Positions 45,650 to 54,734 of a DNA stretch of 64,000 nucleotides are shown in pieces. Numbering within the stretch: the first letter of the stretch is position 1; every line of letters begins with the position of its first letter. A program made the translations under genes and the position numbers. The notes beneath the pieces were generated by a model, which was given only the letters and a program-made list of their open reading frames with translations, did no database searches and was not told the DNA's origin. This DNA is from Gemmataceae bacterium (GTDB lineage: Bacteria > Planctomycetota > Planctomycetia > Gemmatales > Gemmataceae), in NCBI GenBank assembly GCA_019636445.1, contig JAHBXO010000012.1, positions 1 to 64,000 on the forward strand, read 5' to 3'.

Positions 45650-46387
45650 ATGCGCAACCTCAAGATGATCGTCCGCTACGACGGCACCGACTTCGCCGGC
45701 TGGCAGACGCAACCCGGCCAGCGCACAGTTCAGGAGACGTTGGAACGCGCGATCCAGGGCATCACGTGCGAGGATCGCATCCGGGCGAATTGCAGCGGGC
45801 GGACGGATGCGGGCGTCCACGCATTGGCGCAAGTCTGCAACTTCTACACCGCTACGAAGTTGGACTGCGCCGCGCTCCTGAAGGCGGTGAACGCCAAGCT
45901 GCCCGAAGACGTTCGAGCGATGGCGTGCGACGAGGTCGGACAGGCGTTCGACGCGAACCGCGACGCCGTGCGGAAGATGTACCGGTACGTCATCAACGAT
46001 ACGCGCACGCCCGACCCGTTCCTGCGCCGGTACGCGTGGCAGCCGCTGCGCCGGCTGGACGAGGACGCGATGCGGCGCGCGGCGCAGAGCCTTGTCGGCC
46101 GGCACGACTTCCGCTGTTTCGAGACGCACTGGCCGAACCGACTCAGCAGCGTTCGCACGATCTCGTCGCTGGAAGTCTACCGCCACGAGGAGTGCGTACG
46201 GATCGAGGTGGAGGCCGACGGCTTCCTGTACAACATGTGCCGGTCGATCGCGGGCACGCTGTATCAGGTCGGCCGGGCGTACTGGCCGGAGTCGAAGGTG
46301 AAGGAGATTCTGGAGGCGATGGATCGCCGCGAGGCCGGCCAGACCGCGCCGCCGCAGGGGCTATTTTTGGTCAGGGTTACGTATTGA
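45650..46387 (+). CDS. truA: tRNA pseudouridine(38-40) synthase TruA
   Basis: TruA isomerises uridines 38-40 in the anticodon arm of tRNAs. This 245-residue protein has MIVRYDGTDFAGWQTQP at the start and the catalytic Asp in CSGRTDAGVHA near residue 50. Later blocks include RMYRYVIND-like KMYRYVIND, HDFRCFE and EADGFLYNMCRSI. Length fits the family. It begins 10 bp after asd and is followed by hairpin repeat D and aroA. The grouping asd-truA-aroA looks like a housekeeping operon. Confidence 0.96.
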   Translation: MRNLKMIVRYDGTDFAGWQTQPGQRTVQETLERAIQGITCEDRIRANCSGRTDAGVHALAQVCNFYTATKLDCAALLKAVNAKLPEDVRAMACDEVGQAFDANRDAVRKMYRYVINDTRTPDPFLRRYAWQPLRRLDEDAMRRAAQSLVGRHDFRCFETHWPNRLSSVRTISSLEVYRHEECVRIEVEADGFLYNMCRSIAGTLYQVGRAYWPESKVKEILEAMDRREAGQTAPPQGLFLVRVTY

Positions 46388-46395
46388 TCCTCCGC

Positions 46396-46472
46396 TTTGC
46401 ATTTTTCATTTCTCATTTTGAATTGGTCCGATGATTTTGAACCAATTCAAAATGAGAAATGAACATTGCAAA
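46396..46472. repeat. Long hairpin repeat D between truA and aroA
   Basis: Two 32-bp inverted arms (46396-46427 and 46441-46472) differ at two positions around a 13-nt loop. The arms are A+T-rich (CATTTCTCATTTTGAATTGG), unlike the GC-rich genes on both sides. The right arm ends 15 nt before the aroA ATG. No T-run follows, so it is not a plain terminator. Confidence 0.92.
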
Positions 46473-46487
46473 ACTGAAAGGCGAATC

Positions 46488-47807
46488 ATGTCCGAGTTCG
46501 CGTATCCCGTCGAACTGCCGATCGAACCACTGACAAAACCGCCGCTGGCGACGGTGAGCGTGCCGGGCAGCAAGAGCATCACGAACCGGGCGCTCGTGCT
46601 GGCGGCGCTGGGCAGCCGAACCGCGGCAACGGTGCTGACCGGCGCGCTCCAGAGCGAAGACACGGAAGTGATGGTGGAATGTCTGCGTCGTCTCGGTTTC
46701 CGCGTCACGACCGACTGGCCACGCGCTCGCATCGTAGTCGGTCGTTCCGGAAGCGATCGCATGATTCCCGCAACGGAGGCGGATCTTTTCGTTGGCAATT
46801 CCGGCACCAGCGTCCGGTTCCTCGCCGCGATGCTCGGGCTGGGCCAAGGCCGGTATCGACTTGACGGCATCCCGCGCATGCGCGAACGGCCCATCCAGGA
46901 CCTGCTCGACGCCCTCGCCCAGTTGGGCGTGAAATCGACCTGCGAACGCGGCACGGGCTGCCCGCCCGTCCTCATCGAAACCGAGGGCTGGCACGGCAAT
47001 CACGTCGCGGTGCGAGGCGATGTCAGCAGCCAGTTTCTGAGTGCCCTGTTGCTCGCCGCGCCGTTCGCCGGCAAGCCGATCGAAATCGAAACGACCGGCC
47101 CCCTCGTGTCCGAACCCTATATCGCGATGAGCGTGCGGATGGTCGAGCAGTGGGGTGGCGTCGTTCGTCGGACGACGGCACGGCACGGCTACCTCGTCGA
47201 GGGCTTCGTGTCCGCTCCGCCAGCGGAATATGCCATTGAACCCGACGCTTCCTCCGCCAGCTACTTCGCCGCGCTACCCGCAATCGCCGGCGGCACCATC
47301 ACTTTGAACGACATGCCCCAACCGGGCACGGCCTTGCAAGGGGATGTCGAATTCCTTTCGGTACTCGAACGCATGGGTTGCGATGTCGTTTGGTCCGGCC
47401 GTGCCGTTACGATCCGTGGCGGTCCGCTCCGCGGCGTCGATGTCGACATGAACGCGATCAGCGACACGGTAATGACGCTCGCCGTCGTCGCGCTCTTCGC
47501 GGAGGGGCCGACGACGATCCGCAACGTCGCGCACATCCGCCACAAGGAGACCGACCGCATCGCCGCCGTCGCGACCGAACTCCGCAAGCTCGGCGCGGTC
47601 GTCGAGGAGCGCGACGACGGCCTGACGATCCGTCCACGGCCGCTGACGGGCTGTGCCGTCGACACCTACAACGACCACCGCATGGCCATGAGCCTCGCAC
47701 TCGCCGGGCTGAAGATCCCCGGTGTCGTGATCCGCAACCCCGGCTGCGTCGCGAAGACGTATCCGGGCTTCTGGCGGGATTTGGAGAAACTCCGCGGCGA
47801 ACCGTAA
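46488..47807 (+). CDS. aroA: 3-phosphoshikimate 1-carboxyvinyltransferase (EPSP synthase)
   Basis: AroA transfers the enolpyruvyl group of PEP to shikimate-3-phosphate in the aromatic amino acid pathway. This 439-residue protein shows VPGSKSITNRALVLAALG (about 21-38), VGNSGTSVRFLAA, RMRERPIQDLLDAL, GDVSSQFLSALLLAAP, DASSASYFAALP, HKETDRI and TYNDHRMAMSLAL. Length is normal. The ATG at 46488 is chosen because GAAAGG lies 7 nt upstream and because the earlier in-frame ATG falls inside hairpin repeat D. No other shikimate genes are nearby. Confidence 0.96.
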   Translation: MSEFAYPVELPIEPLTKPPLATVSVPGSKSITNRALVLAALGSRTAATVLTGALQSEDTEVMVECLRRLGFRVTTDWPRARIVVGRSGSDRMIPATEADLFVGNSGTSVRFLAAMLGLGQGRYRLDGIPRMRERPIQDLLDALAQLGVKSTCERGTGCPPVLIETEGWHGNHVAVRGDVSSQFLSALLLAAPFAGKPIEIETTGPLVSEPYIAMSVRMVEQWGGVVRRTTARHGYLVEGFVSAPPAEYAIEPDASSASYFAALPAIAGGTITLNDMPQPGTALQGDVEFLSVLERMGCDVVWSGRAVTIRGGPLRGVDVDMNAISDTVMTLAVVALFAEGPTTIRNVAHIRHKETDRIAAVATELRKLGAVVEERDDGLTIRPRPLTGCAVDTYNDHRMAMSLALAGLKIPGVVIRNPGCVAKTYPGFWRDLEKLRGEP

Positions 47808-47861
47808 GAATCCATCGTGTGCCGTGTTGACGAGATACCCACTTCCAACACGGAGTATTTC

Positions 47862-48215
47862 ATGTTCCGCAAAGCGTTCCTCCTCGCGGCTTTCGCCGCC
47901 GGCCTCGCCATCACCGGCGCCGATGCCCAGGACGGCAAGAAACTCAAGGGCAAACTCGACAAGGGACAGGCCTTCGACAAGCTCGACGCAAATCGCGACG
48001 GCCAGCTCTCGAAGGAGGAATTCAAGGCCGGCTTCGACAAGCTCAAGGAATTGATGGCCGAGAAGGGCGGCGAAAAGGCCAAGAAGCTGGCCGAGAAGAT
48101 GGACGCCGACAAGACCTTCGAAAAGATGGACGCGAACAAGGACGGCACCGTCAGCAAGTCCGAATACGAAAAATTCGAACCGCTCGGCGAATTGAAGAAG
48201 AAGGCCGACAAGTGA
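47862..48215 (+). CDS. Small secreted EF-hand protein
   Basis: This 117-residue protein has a signal peptide (MFRKAFLLAAFAAGLAITGADA) and is otherwise rich in Lys, Glu and Ala. Two EF-hand calcium loops are visible: DANRDGQLSKEEF near residue 44 and DANKDGTVSKSEY near 92, both with the expected Asp/Asn/Glu ligands. It would be a periplasmic or extracellular calcium-binding protein of unknown role. The ATG at 47862 gives the signal peptide. It begins 54 bp after aroA and ends at a terminator. Confidence 0.9.
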   Translation: MFRKAFLLAAFAAGLAITGADAQDGKKLKGKLDKGQAFDKLDANRDGQLSKEEFKAGFDKLKELMAEKGGEKAKKLAEKMDADKTFEKMDANKDGTVSKSEYEKFEPLGELKKKADK

Positions 48216-48232
48216 TTCCACCCGCCGCTTGG

Positions 48233-48265
48233 AAACCCACCGCGGATCGGTGGGTTTCTTCGTTT
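48233..48265 (+). terminator. Rho-independent terminator after the EF-hand gene
   Basis: A 10-bp perfect stem AAACCCACCG/CGGTGGGTTT (48233-48242 and 48248-48257) with a 5-nt loop is followed by CTTCGTTT. Confidence 0.85.
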
Positions 48266-48331
48266 CCGGACCGATTGGCTTCTGCTAATCTCAAGTCACC
48301 GCCGGTTCGCAGTTTCGTTTGAGGTCTCCCC

Positions 48332-51300
48332 GTGATGCGCGGCTCCCTCGCCCTGGTGTTGTTGACTTCCATCCTGATCGCCGCCGACGCACCCAAAAAA
48401 ACTCCACCCGTCTCGGCCGACCACGTTGCACGGATGGCGAAGAGCGCCGACTTGTTTCGAACGCAAGTGCGGGGAATCTTCGAGACGAGTTGCCTGCGCT
48501 GCCATGGTGGGAAGAAGACGGAATCGGAGTTCGACCTCGGCACGCGCGAGGCGCTTTTGAAGGGCGGACTCGCCGGGCCGGCTGTTGTGCCCGGCGACGC
48601 GAAAGCAAGCCTGCTCGTGAAACTGGTGAATCACGCCAAAGAACCGCACATGCCCGAGGGCGCGGCCAAACTTCCGGACGCGTCGCTTGCGAAGATCGCC
48701 GAATGGATCGACCTCGGGTCGGCGTACGACAAACCCCTCGCCGGGCGCGACTCGGCCGCGTGGACCAAGACGGTCGTCCCGGAGACTGCGAAACAGCACT
48801 GGGCATTTCAACCGTTCAAGACCGTTCCGAAACGGTCCATCGACGACTTCGTCCGCGAAAAGCTGATCGCCGCGAAGTTGGCCTCGAATCCCCCGGCCGA
48901 CCGGCGCGTCCTGATCCGCCGCGTGACGTTTGACCTGATCGGCCTGCCCCCGGCACCCGAAGAAGTCGACGCGTTCATGAAGGACGCCTCGCCGGACGCC
49001 TACGCAAAACTCGTCGATCGATTGCTCACCTCCGAGCATTACGGCGAGCGCTGGGCGCGGCACTGGCTTGACCTCGTCCGGTTCGCCGAGAGCCACGGCT
49101 TCGAGCACGATTACGACCGGCCCACCGCGTACCACTACCGCGATTTCGTGATCAAAGCGCTCAACCGCGACATGCCTTACAACACATTCGCAAAGTGGCA
49201 GATCGCCGGCGACGAATACGCCCCGAACGACGCGCTGGCCCTGTCGGCCACGGGCTACCTCGCCGCCGGCGTCCACAGCACGCAGATCACGGCAAACGAG
49301 GTCGCCAAGCATCGCTATGACGAACTCGACGACATCGTGAACAACATCGGCACCACGTTCCTCGGCCTGAGCATCGGCTGTGCGCGCTGCCACGACCACA
49401 AATACGACCCGATCCCTGCGCGCGATTACTACCGGATGGTGTCCGCATTCACGAAGACGGTTCGATCCGAACAGGACCTGGATTTCGATCCGGAAGGCTA
49501 TCGGATCGCGAAGGCCGCGTTTGAAACGGAGCACGCACCGTTCAAGAAACGCCTGAAGGATTACGAAACCACGACCTTGCCCAGTCGCTTCGCGGAATGG
49601 GAAGCGAAGCGTGCCGGCCGAGCGTTGCCGGTTGGTTGGGAACTGCCCCGTCTCGCGTCAGTGAAGTCCGCGGGCGGAGCGGCGACGACGATTCAGAGCG
49701 ACGGCAGCGTCCTCGTGACCGGGAAGAATCCAAACTCGGAGACGTTGACCTTTCAGTTCCAAGCAATCGGACGGCCGATTCGAGCCTTACGTATCGAAGC
49801 CCTTTCCCATGCGGGTCTGGTCAAGGGCGGTCCGGGCCGTGCGACAAACGGTAATTTCGCCCTGTCGGACCTGAGTGTCACGACGGCCGACGGTTCGAAA
49901 CGCAAACTGAAGAACGCGAAGGCGACCTTCGAGCAGAAGGGCTTGCCCGTCTTGGCGGCCATCGACGACAACCCGAACTCGGCCTGGGCCGTCGATCCGC
50001 AATTCGGCAAGGATCACGCGGCCTCGTTCGAATTCGAATCGCCCTTCACGACCAAAGCCGGCGAACTGTGGACTGTGACCCTGAAATTCAACAACAACAC
50101 CGGGCATGGTCTGGGTCGGCCCCGGATCAGCATCACGACGGCCGACGCCCTCCCGGAACTGACGGCTCCGGCCATGCCTGCGGCCATTCCGGAAGCCCTC
50201 GCCACGCCAATCGAGAAGCGCTCGGCCGATCAAATCGCCCAGTTGCTTCGATGGTACGCTCCGCAAGATCAGGAGTGGGTGAAATTGGACGCGAGCCGAA
50301 GCGCCCATCTCGCCCAGGCACCGAAGCCGCGAACGATGAAGGTGTTGATTTCCACCGAAGGCGTTCCAGCCGTCCGATTGCATACGCAGGGCGAAGACTT
50401 TTTGAAGGAGACTCACTTCCTGCGTCGCGGCGATCCGACGCAACCCGAGGGAGTCGCGGATGCCTCGTACCTGCAGGCGCTGATGCCGTCCGCGGACGCC
50501 GCTTCGTTCTGGAACCTCGCGCCGCCGGTCGGGAGTCGCACGAGTCATCAACGCCGGGCACTGGCGGAATGGCTGACGGACACCGAACGCGGAGCAGGCC
50601 GCCTGTTCGCACGTGTCATTGTGAATCGTCTATGGCAAAAGCACTTCGGCCGGGGCATCGTCGCGACGCCGAGCGATTTCGGTACGCGCGGCGAACCGCC
50701 GACGCACCCCGAGTTGCTGGATTTCCTGGCTGGCGAACTGATCCGCAACGGATGGCGACTCAAGCCGATCCACAAGATGATCGTGACCAGCGAGACTTAC
50801 CGACAGTCCTCCGCGTCTCCCGAATCGCTTCGGAAAGCCGATCCCGAAAATCGCATGCTGGGCCGTTTCCCCGTGCGTCGTCTGGAAGCGGAGGCGATTC
50901 GCGATGCGATCCTGACGGTGTCCGGGCAACTGGATCGCACCTTGTATGGCCCCGGAAGCTTGAATGAAGACTCGAAGCGGCGCAGCATTTATTTCACAGT
51001 AAAGCGGAGTCGGTTGATACCGTCGTTGACGGTGTTCGACGCGCCCGACGGCACGGTGGGGATCGGCGACCGCTCGAATACAACCATTGCTCCACAGGCC
51101 TTGCATCTGATGAACAAGCCCCAGGTGCGGCGGGCGGCGAAGGCCTTCGCGGGACGAGTCGACAACGATAACCCGCAGGCCGCGGTAACGAAGGCGTATC
51201 AATTGGCGCTGTCGCGTGAGCCGACTCCAGACGAGTTGACCGACGCGATCGCGTTTCTCGGTGCCGACCCCAAGGTGAACCTGATCGACTTCTGTCAGAT

Positions 51301-51337
51301 CCTGCTTTGTCTGAACGAATTCGTGTATACGGAGTAA
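48332..51337 (+). CDS. PSCyt1/DUF1549/DUF1553 cytochrome-like protein (large form)
   Basis: This 1001-residue exported protein starts at GTG-ATG (48332 or 48335) with a short signal peptide. The N-terminal cytochrome-type domain has CLRCH near residue 55. DUF1549 follows (LIRRVTFDLIGLPP and HYGERWARHWLDLVRFAES), with CARCH near 353. A longer middle part (about 430-650) resembles a galactose-binding-like beta sandwich, which the smaller homologue at 33806 lacks. DUF1553 closes the protein (RVIVNRLWQKHFGRGIV, ending CLNEFVYTE). The extra domain may bind carbohydrate. It is the first gene of a pair, with the DUF1501 gene starting 3 bp after its stop. Confidence 0.93.
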   Translation: MMRGSLALVLLTSILIAADAPKKTPPVSADHVARMAKSADLFRTQVRGIFETSCLRCHGGKKTESEFDLGTREALLKGGLAGPAVVPGDAKASLLVKLVNHAKEPHMPEGAAKLPDASLAKIAEWIDLGSAYDKPLAGRDSAAWTKTVVPETAKQHWAFQPFKTVPKRSIDDFVREKLIAAKLASNPPADRRVLIRRVTFDLIGLPPAPEEVDAFMKDASPDAYAKLVDRLLTSEHYGERWARHWLDLVRFAESHGFEHDYDRPTAYHYRDFVIKALNRDMPYNTFAKWQIAGDEYAPNDALALSATGYLAAGVHSTQITANEVAKHRYDELDDIVNNIGTTFLGLSIGCARCHDHKYDPIPARDYYRMVSAFTKTVRSEQDLDFDPEGYRIAKAAFETEHAPFKKRLKDYETTTLPSRFAEWEAKRAGRALPVGWELPRLASVKSAGGAATTIQSDGSVLVTGKNPNSETLTFQFQAIGRPIRALRIEALSHAGLVKGGPGRATNGNFALSDLSVTTADGSKRKLKNAKATFEQKGLPVLAAIDDNPNSAWAVDPQFGKDHAASFEFESPFTTKAGELWTVTLKFNNNTGHGLGRPRISITTADALPELTAPAMPAAIPEALATPIEKRSADQIAQLLRWYAPQDQEWVKLDASRSAHLAQAPKPRTMKVLISTEGVPAVRLHTQGEDFLKETHFLRRGDPTQPEGVADASYLQALMPSADAASFWNLAPPVGSRTSHQRRALAEWLTDTERGAGRLFARVIVNRLWQKHFGRGIVATPSDFGTRGEPPTHPELLDFLAGELIRNGWRLKPIHKMIVTSETYRQSSASPESLRKADPENRMLGRFPVRRLEAEAIRDAILTVSGQLDRTLYGPGSLNEDSKRRSIYFTVKRSRLIPSLTVFDAPDGTVGIGDRSNTTIAPQALHLMNKPQVRRAAKAFAGRVDNDNPQAAVTKAYQLALSREPTPDELTDAIAFLGADPKVNLIDFCQILLCLNEFVYTE

Positions 51338-51340
51338 GGC

Positions 51341-52774
51341 ATGTTGGAACGGCCCCGTTTTTTTGCCGAGCCGTCAGGTTCGCGTCGCCAGTTCCTGTCT
51401 CGAACGGGCGGGGGGGTTGGGTTGCTGGCGTTGGCCAGTCTCCTGGGCGAGGCCGCGGAAACGAACCCACTCGCACCAAAGCGTTCGCACTTCCCCGCCA
51501 AAGCGAAGTCGATCATCTGGCTGTTCATGAATGGCGGGCCGAGTCAGGTCGACACTTGGGATCACAAGCCGGAACTCGTCAAACGTGACGGACAGGAATT
51601 GCCGGGATTCGATAAGAACACCGGCTTTTTCACCGGCCAGGTCGGGCCGTTGATGAAGTCGCCGTTCAAGTTCGCCCAGCATGGGCAATGTGGGAAATGG
51701 GTCTCCGAAATCTTCCCGCACATGGCCAGGCACGTCGACAAGATGGCCTTCGTGCATTCCCTCTGGTCGGACTCGAACAACCACTCCCCCGCGCTGTTCA
51801 AAATCAACACCGGCATGGCGCGCATGGGTTTCCCGTGCGTCGGCTCGTGGGTGACGTATGGCCTCGGATCGGAATCGAAAAACCTGCCCGCGTTCTGCGT
51901 GATGTACGACACGTTGGGCCGCGGCATCCCGAAGGGCCACGCGCTCAATTGGGGAGCAGGGTTCCTGCCAACCGTCTATCAGGGCACCGCCTTCAAGCCC
52001 CAGGGCGAACCGATCGACAATCTGGTCCGGCCCGCCGATCTCGATTCGCAGCGACAACGAAACCAACTGGATCTCCTCTCGAAACTCAACCGGAAGAACG
52101 CCGACCAACATCCGGCCGATCCGGACCTTGCCGCGCGCGTGGAATCGTTCGAACTTGCCTATCGCATGCAGATGGCCGCGCCCGAGGCGCTTGATCTCTC
52201 GAAGGAAACGAAGGAAACGCAATCGCTTTACGGACTCGATAATCCGAAAGCGACTCACTTCGCCAAACAGTGCTTGACCGCACGCCGACTCGTCGAACGC
52301 GGTGTCCGCTTCGTGCAGATCTTCTCCGGCGGCATGGACAACGACCTGAGTTGGGACGGCCACAACAACATCGCGAAGAACCACGGCGGATTCGCCGCCG
52401 AGACCGACCAGCCGATTGCGGGCTTGCTGGAAGACCTGGCCCGCCGTGGCCTTCTCGATTCGACTCTCGTCGTGTGGGGTGGCGAATTCGGTCGACTTCC
52501 CATCGCCCAGAAGGGCAGTGGCGGCCGCGACCATAACCCGCATGCGAACACCTTCTGGCTCGCCGGCGGCGGCGTGAAGGGCGGCGTGAGCTACGGCGCC
52601 ACCGACGAGATCGGTTTCAAGGCCGTCGAGAATCGGGCTTCCGTACACGATCTGCACGCGACGTTCCTTCACTTGCTCGGTCTGGACCACAAGAAACTCA
52701 CGTACCGCCACAACGGTCGCGACTTCCGCCTTACCGATGTCTTCGGCAACGTGCTCAAGGACGTTCTGGCGTAG
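51341..52774 (+). CDS. DUF1501 protein with Tat signal
   Basis: This 477-residue protein begins with a twin-arginine-type signal (GSRRQFLSRTGGGVGLLALA). The DUF1501 domain has LFMNGGPSQVDTWDHKP, GSWVTYGLGS, WGGEFGRLP, YGATDEIGFKAV and LHATFLHLLGLDH, closely matching the homologue at 32353 in order and spacing. It starts 3 bp after the DUF1553 gene, so the two are certainly one operon. Function unknown; probably an exported partner of the cytochrome-like protein. Confidence 0.94.
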   Translation: MLERPRFFAEPSGSRRQFLSRTGGGVGLLALASLLGEAAETNPLAPKRSHFPAKAKSIIWLFMNGGPSQVDTWDHKPELVKRDGQELPGFDKNTGFFTGQVGPLMKSPFKFAQHGQCGKWVSEIFPHMARHVDKMAFVHSLWSDSNNHSPALFKINTGMARMGFPCVGSWVTYGLGSESKNLPAFCVMYDTLGRGIPKGHALNWGAGFLPTVYQGTAFKPQGEPIDNLVRPADLDSQRQRNQLDLLSKLNRKNADQHPADPDLAARVESFELAYRMQMAAPEALDLSKETKETQSLYGLDNPKATHFAKQCLTARRLVERGVRFVQIFSGGMDNDLSWDGHNNIAKNHGGFAAETDQPIAGLLEDLARRGLLDSTLVVWGGEFGRLPIAQKGSGGRDHNPHANTFWLAGGGVKGGVSYGATDEIGFKAVENRASVHDLHATFLHLLGLDHKKLTYRHNGRDFRLTDVFGNVLKDVLA

Positions 52775-52819
52775 CGATTTCGGCTGCGCATCGCGGGCCG
52801 CGGGTTCTAAACTCTCTCC

Positions 52820-54679
52820 ATGCTTGATCGTCTCGAAACGGAAGCTCGCAATCCCGCCTCGGATCGACTCGACGAACTCACTTCGATCGAGATCGTCGAG
52901 TTGATGAACCGCGAGGATGCGACCCTCGCCGGCGTGGTGGCGACCCAAAAAGCCGCCATTGCGCAAGCCATCGACGCCATCGCCGAGCGCATGGCCCGCG
53001 GTGGTCGTCTGATCTATTGCGGTGCCGGCACATCCGGCCGGCTCGGGGTACTCGACGCCAGCGAATGCCCGCCCACGTTTCAATCGCCGCCGTCCCAGGT
53101 CATCGGACTCATCGCGGGCGGCGAGTCGGCCATGTTCCGCGCCGTCGAGGGAGCCGAGGATTCTCCGGAACGCGGGGCGGCGGAAATCCGGAACCTCAAT
53201 CCGACACCGAACGACATCGTCTGCGGCATCGCATCGAGCGGTCGCACCCCTTACGTGATCGGCGCGGTCGACTCCGCCCGCACCGCGGGATCGTTCACGC
53301 TCGGCATCGCCTGCACGTCAAACTCGGAGTTGTCCAAAGCGGTCGATCTACCAATCGAACTGATCGTCGGGCCGGAGGTCCTCACCGGTTCCACCCGGCT
53401 CAAAGCCGGCACGGCGACGAAAATGGTCCTCAACATGCTGACGACCGGCGCGATGGTCCGGCTTGGCAAGACCTACGGCAACCTGATGGTCGACCTCAAG
53501 GCGTCGAATCACAAATTGGTCGAGCGCGCCAAGCGGATCGTGCAGACCGTAACCGAACTGCCAACACCAGTAGCAAATGCATTGCTGGATCGCTGTCAGG
53601 GCGAAGTCAAGACGGCGATCGTCGCTCACCTCGCCGGCGTTGGGCCCGATACCGCACGAGAGCGGTTGGCGGCCGCGCAGGGTCGTATCCGTTCCGCCCT
53701 TGGCACAAATACCGTTTCGGTTTTGAACACCCATCGTTCAGTCCGGTCCGATCTCGTTCTGGGTATCGATGGAGGCGGGACGAGTACGCGCACCCTCCTT
53801 GCGTCCGCCGCAACGGGTGAAATCCTGGGGCGCGCCGAGGCCGGTCCATCGAATATCCAATCGGTCGGCGTCGAGACGGCATTGCGGGCACTCGACGACT
53901 CCATCGATCATGCGTTCGCGGCCGCGAATCTTCCGCGTGCATCGGTCGGCGCGATCGGTCTCGGGCTGGCCGGCGTCGACCGGCAGGAAGGGTTGGACAT
54001 CATCCATGGCTGGGCGGAGCGTCGTTCCGTCGCCGAGCGGGTGCGCGTGGCGAACGATGCCACGCTCCTGCTGGCCGCCGGAACACCGGACGGGTGGGGA
54101 TTGGCCGTCATCGCCGGAACCGGCTCCATCGCCTTCGTACAAACACCGGACGGCAAGGTCGGGCGCTGCGGTGGCTGGGGCTACACGCTTGGCGATGAAG
54201 GCAGCGCCTACGTCATAGCTCACCGCGCGCTGCGAGCCGCCTGTCGGGCGCACGATCGCGTGGAACCTCATACGGTCCTCCTGGAACGGTTCGTCGAGCG
54301 GATGAACGTGTCGTCGCCCCCGGAACTGATCCCGGCCGTGTATCGCGGCCCCTGGGACCGCGCGGCCATCGCCGGCCTCGCCCCGCTGGTCCTGGACGCG
54401 GCCGAAGCGGGCGACGCCGTGGCCTGTCGCATCGTCGAGGACGAAGTGGAACAGTTCGCCCGCACGGCTTACGGCGCGATCGTCAACCATGATCTGCCGA
54501 AAGCCGGCGTGCCCGTCGCGCTGGCCGGCGGATTGTTACTGAATAGCGATCTCTACCGTGAACTGTTTCTGAATCGGCTCGGAAAACTCGGCTTCGTCCC
54601 TGGTATCGTGACGCCGGTGCATGAACCGGCGGTCGGCGCGGTTGTCCTGGCGCGACGGTCGCTGAATGTGACAAAATAG
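52820..54679 (+). CDS. MurQ etherase fused to a BadF/BadG-type sugar kinase
   Basis: This 619-residue protein joins two enzymes of cell-wall sugar recycling. Residues 1-303 are a MurQ-type N-acetylmuramic acid 6-phosphate etherase (SIS fold). The motif GAGTSGRLGVLDASECPPTF at 68-87 contains the catalytic Glu82, and AVEGAEDS contains a second acidic residue, Glu113. Residues 311-619 are an ASKHA kinase of the BadF/BadG/BcrA/NagK group, with the phosphate motif DGGGTSTRT (317-325), AGVDRQEG, GTGS and GGWGYTLGDEGS. No stop or frameshift lies between the halves. One chain could therefore phosphorylate an amino sugar and cleave the lactyl ether. No transporter or nagZ/amgK gene is adjacent. The convergent ATPase gene ends 56 bp away, behind a terminator. 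Confidence 0.93.
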   Translation: MLDRLETEARNPASDRLDELTSIEIVELMNREDATLAGVVATQKAAIAQAIDAIAERMARGGRLIYCGAGTSGRLGVLDASECPPTFQSPPSQVIGLIAGGESAMFRAVEGAEDSPERGAAEIRNLNPTPNDIVCGIASSGRTPYVIGAVDSARTAGSFTLGIACTSNSELSKAVDLPIELIVGPEVLTGSTRLKAGTATKMVLNMLTTGAMVRLGKTYGNLMVDLKASNHKLVERAKRIVQTVTELPTPVANALLDRCQGEVKTAIVAHLAGVGPDTARERLAAAQGRIRSALGTNTVSVLNTHRSVRSDLVLGIDGGGTSTRTLLASAATGEILGRAEAGPSNIQSVGVETALRALDDSIDHAFAAANLPRASVGAIGLGLAGVDRQEGLDIIHGWAERRSVAERVRVANDATLLLAAGTPDGWGLAVIAGTGSIAFVQTPDGKVGRCGGWGYTLGDEGSAYVIAHRALRAACRAHDRVEPHTVLLERFVERMNVSSPPELIPAVYRGPWDRAAIAGLAPLVLDAAEAGDAVACRIVEDEVEQFARTAYGAIVNHDLPKAGVPVALAGGLLLNSDLYRELFLNRLGKLGFVPGIVTPVHEPAVGAVVLARRSLNVTK

Positions 54680-54711
54680 AAAGGGGATCGCTTCGCGAGG
54701 AAGCGACCCCC
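54675..54711 (-). terminator. Terminator between convergent genes
   Basis: A stem of 7 bp plus 4 bp (GGGG, one bulged A, TCGCTTC against GAAGCGA, CCCC; 54683-54710) with a 5-nt loop is followed on the minus strand by TTTCTATTTT. It serves the ATPase gene on the minus strand and could also stop plus-strand transcription, though less clearly. Confidence 0.75.
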
Positions 54712-54734
54712 GAACTGTGTTGCGATTCCCGCCC

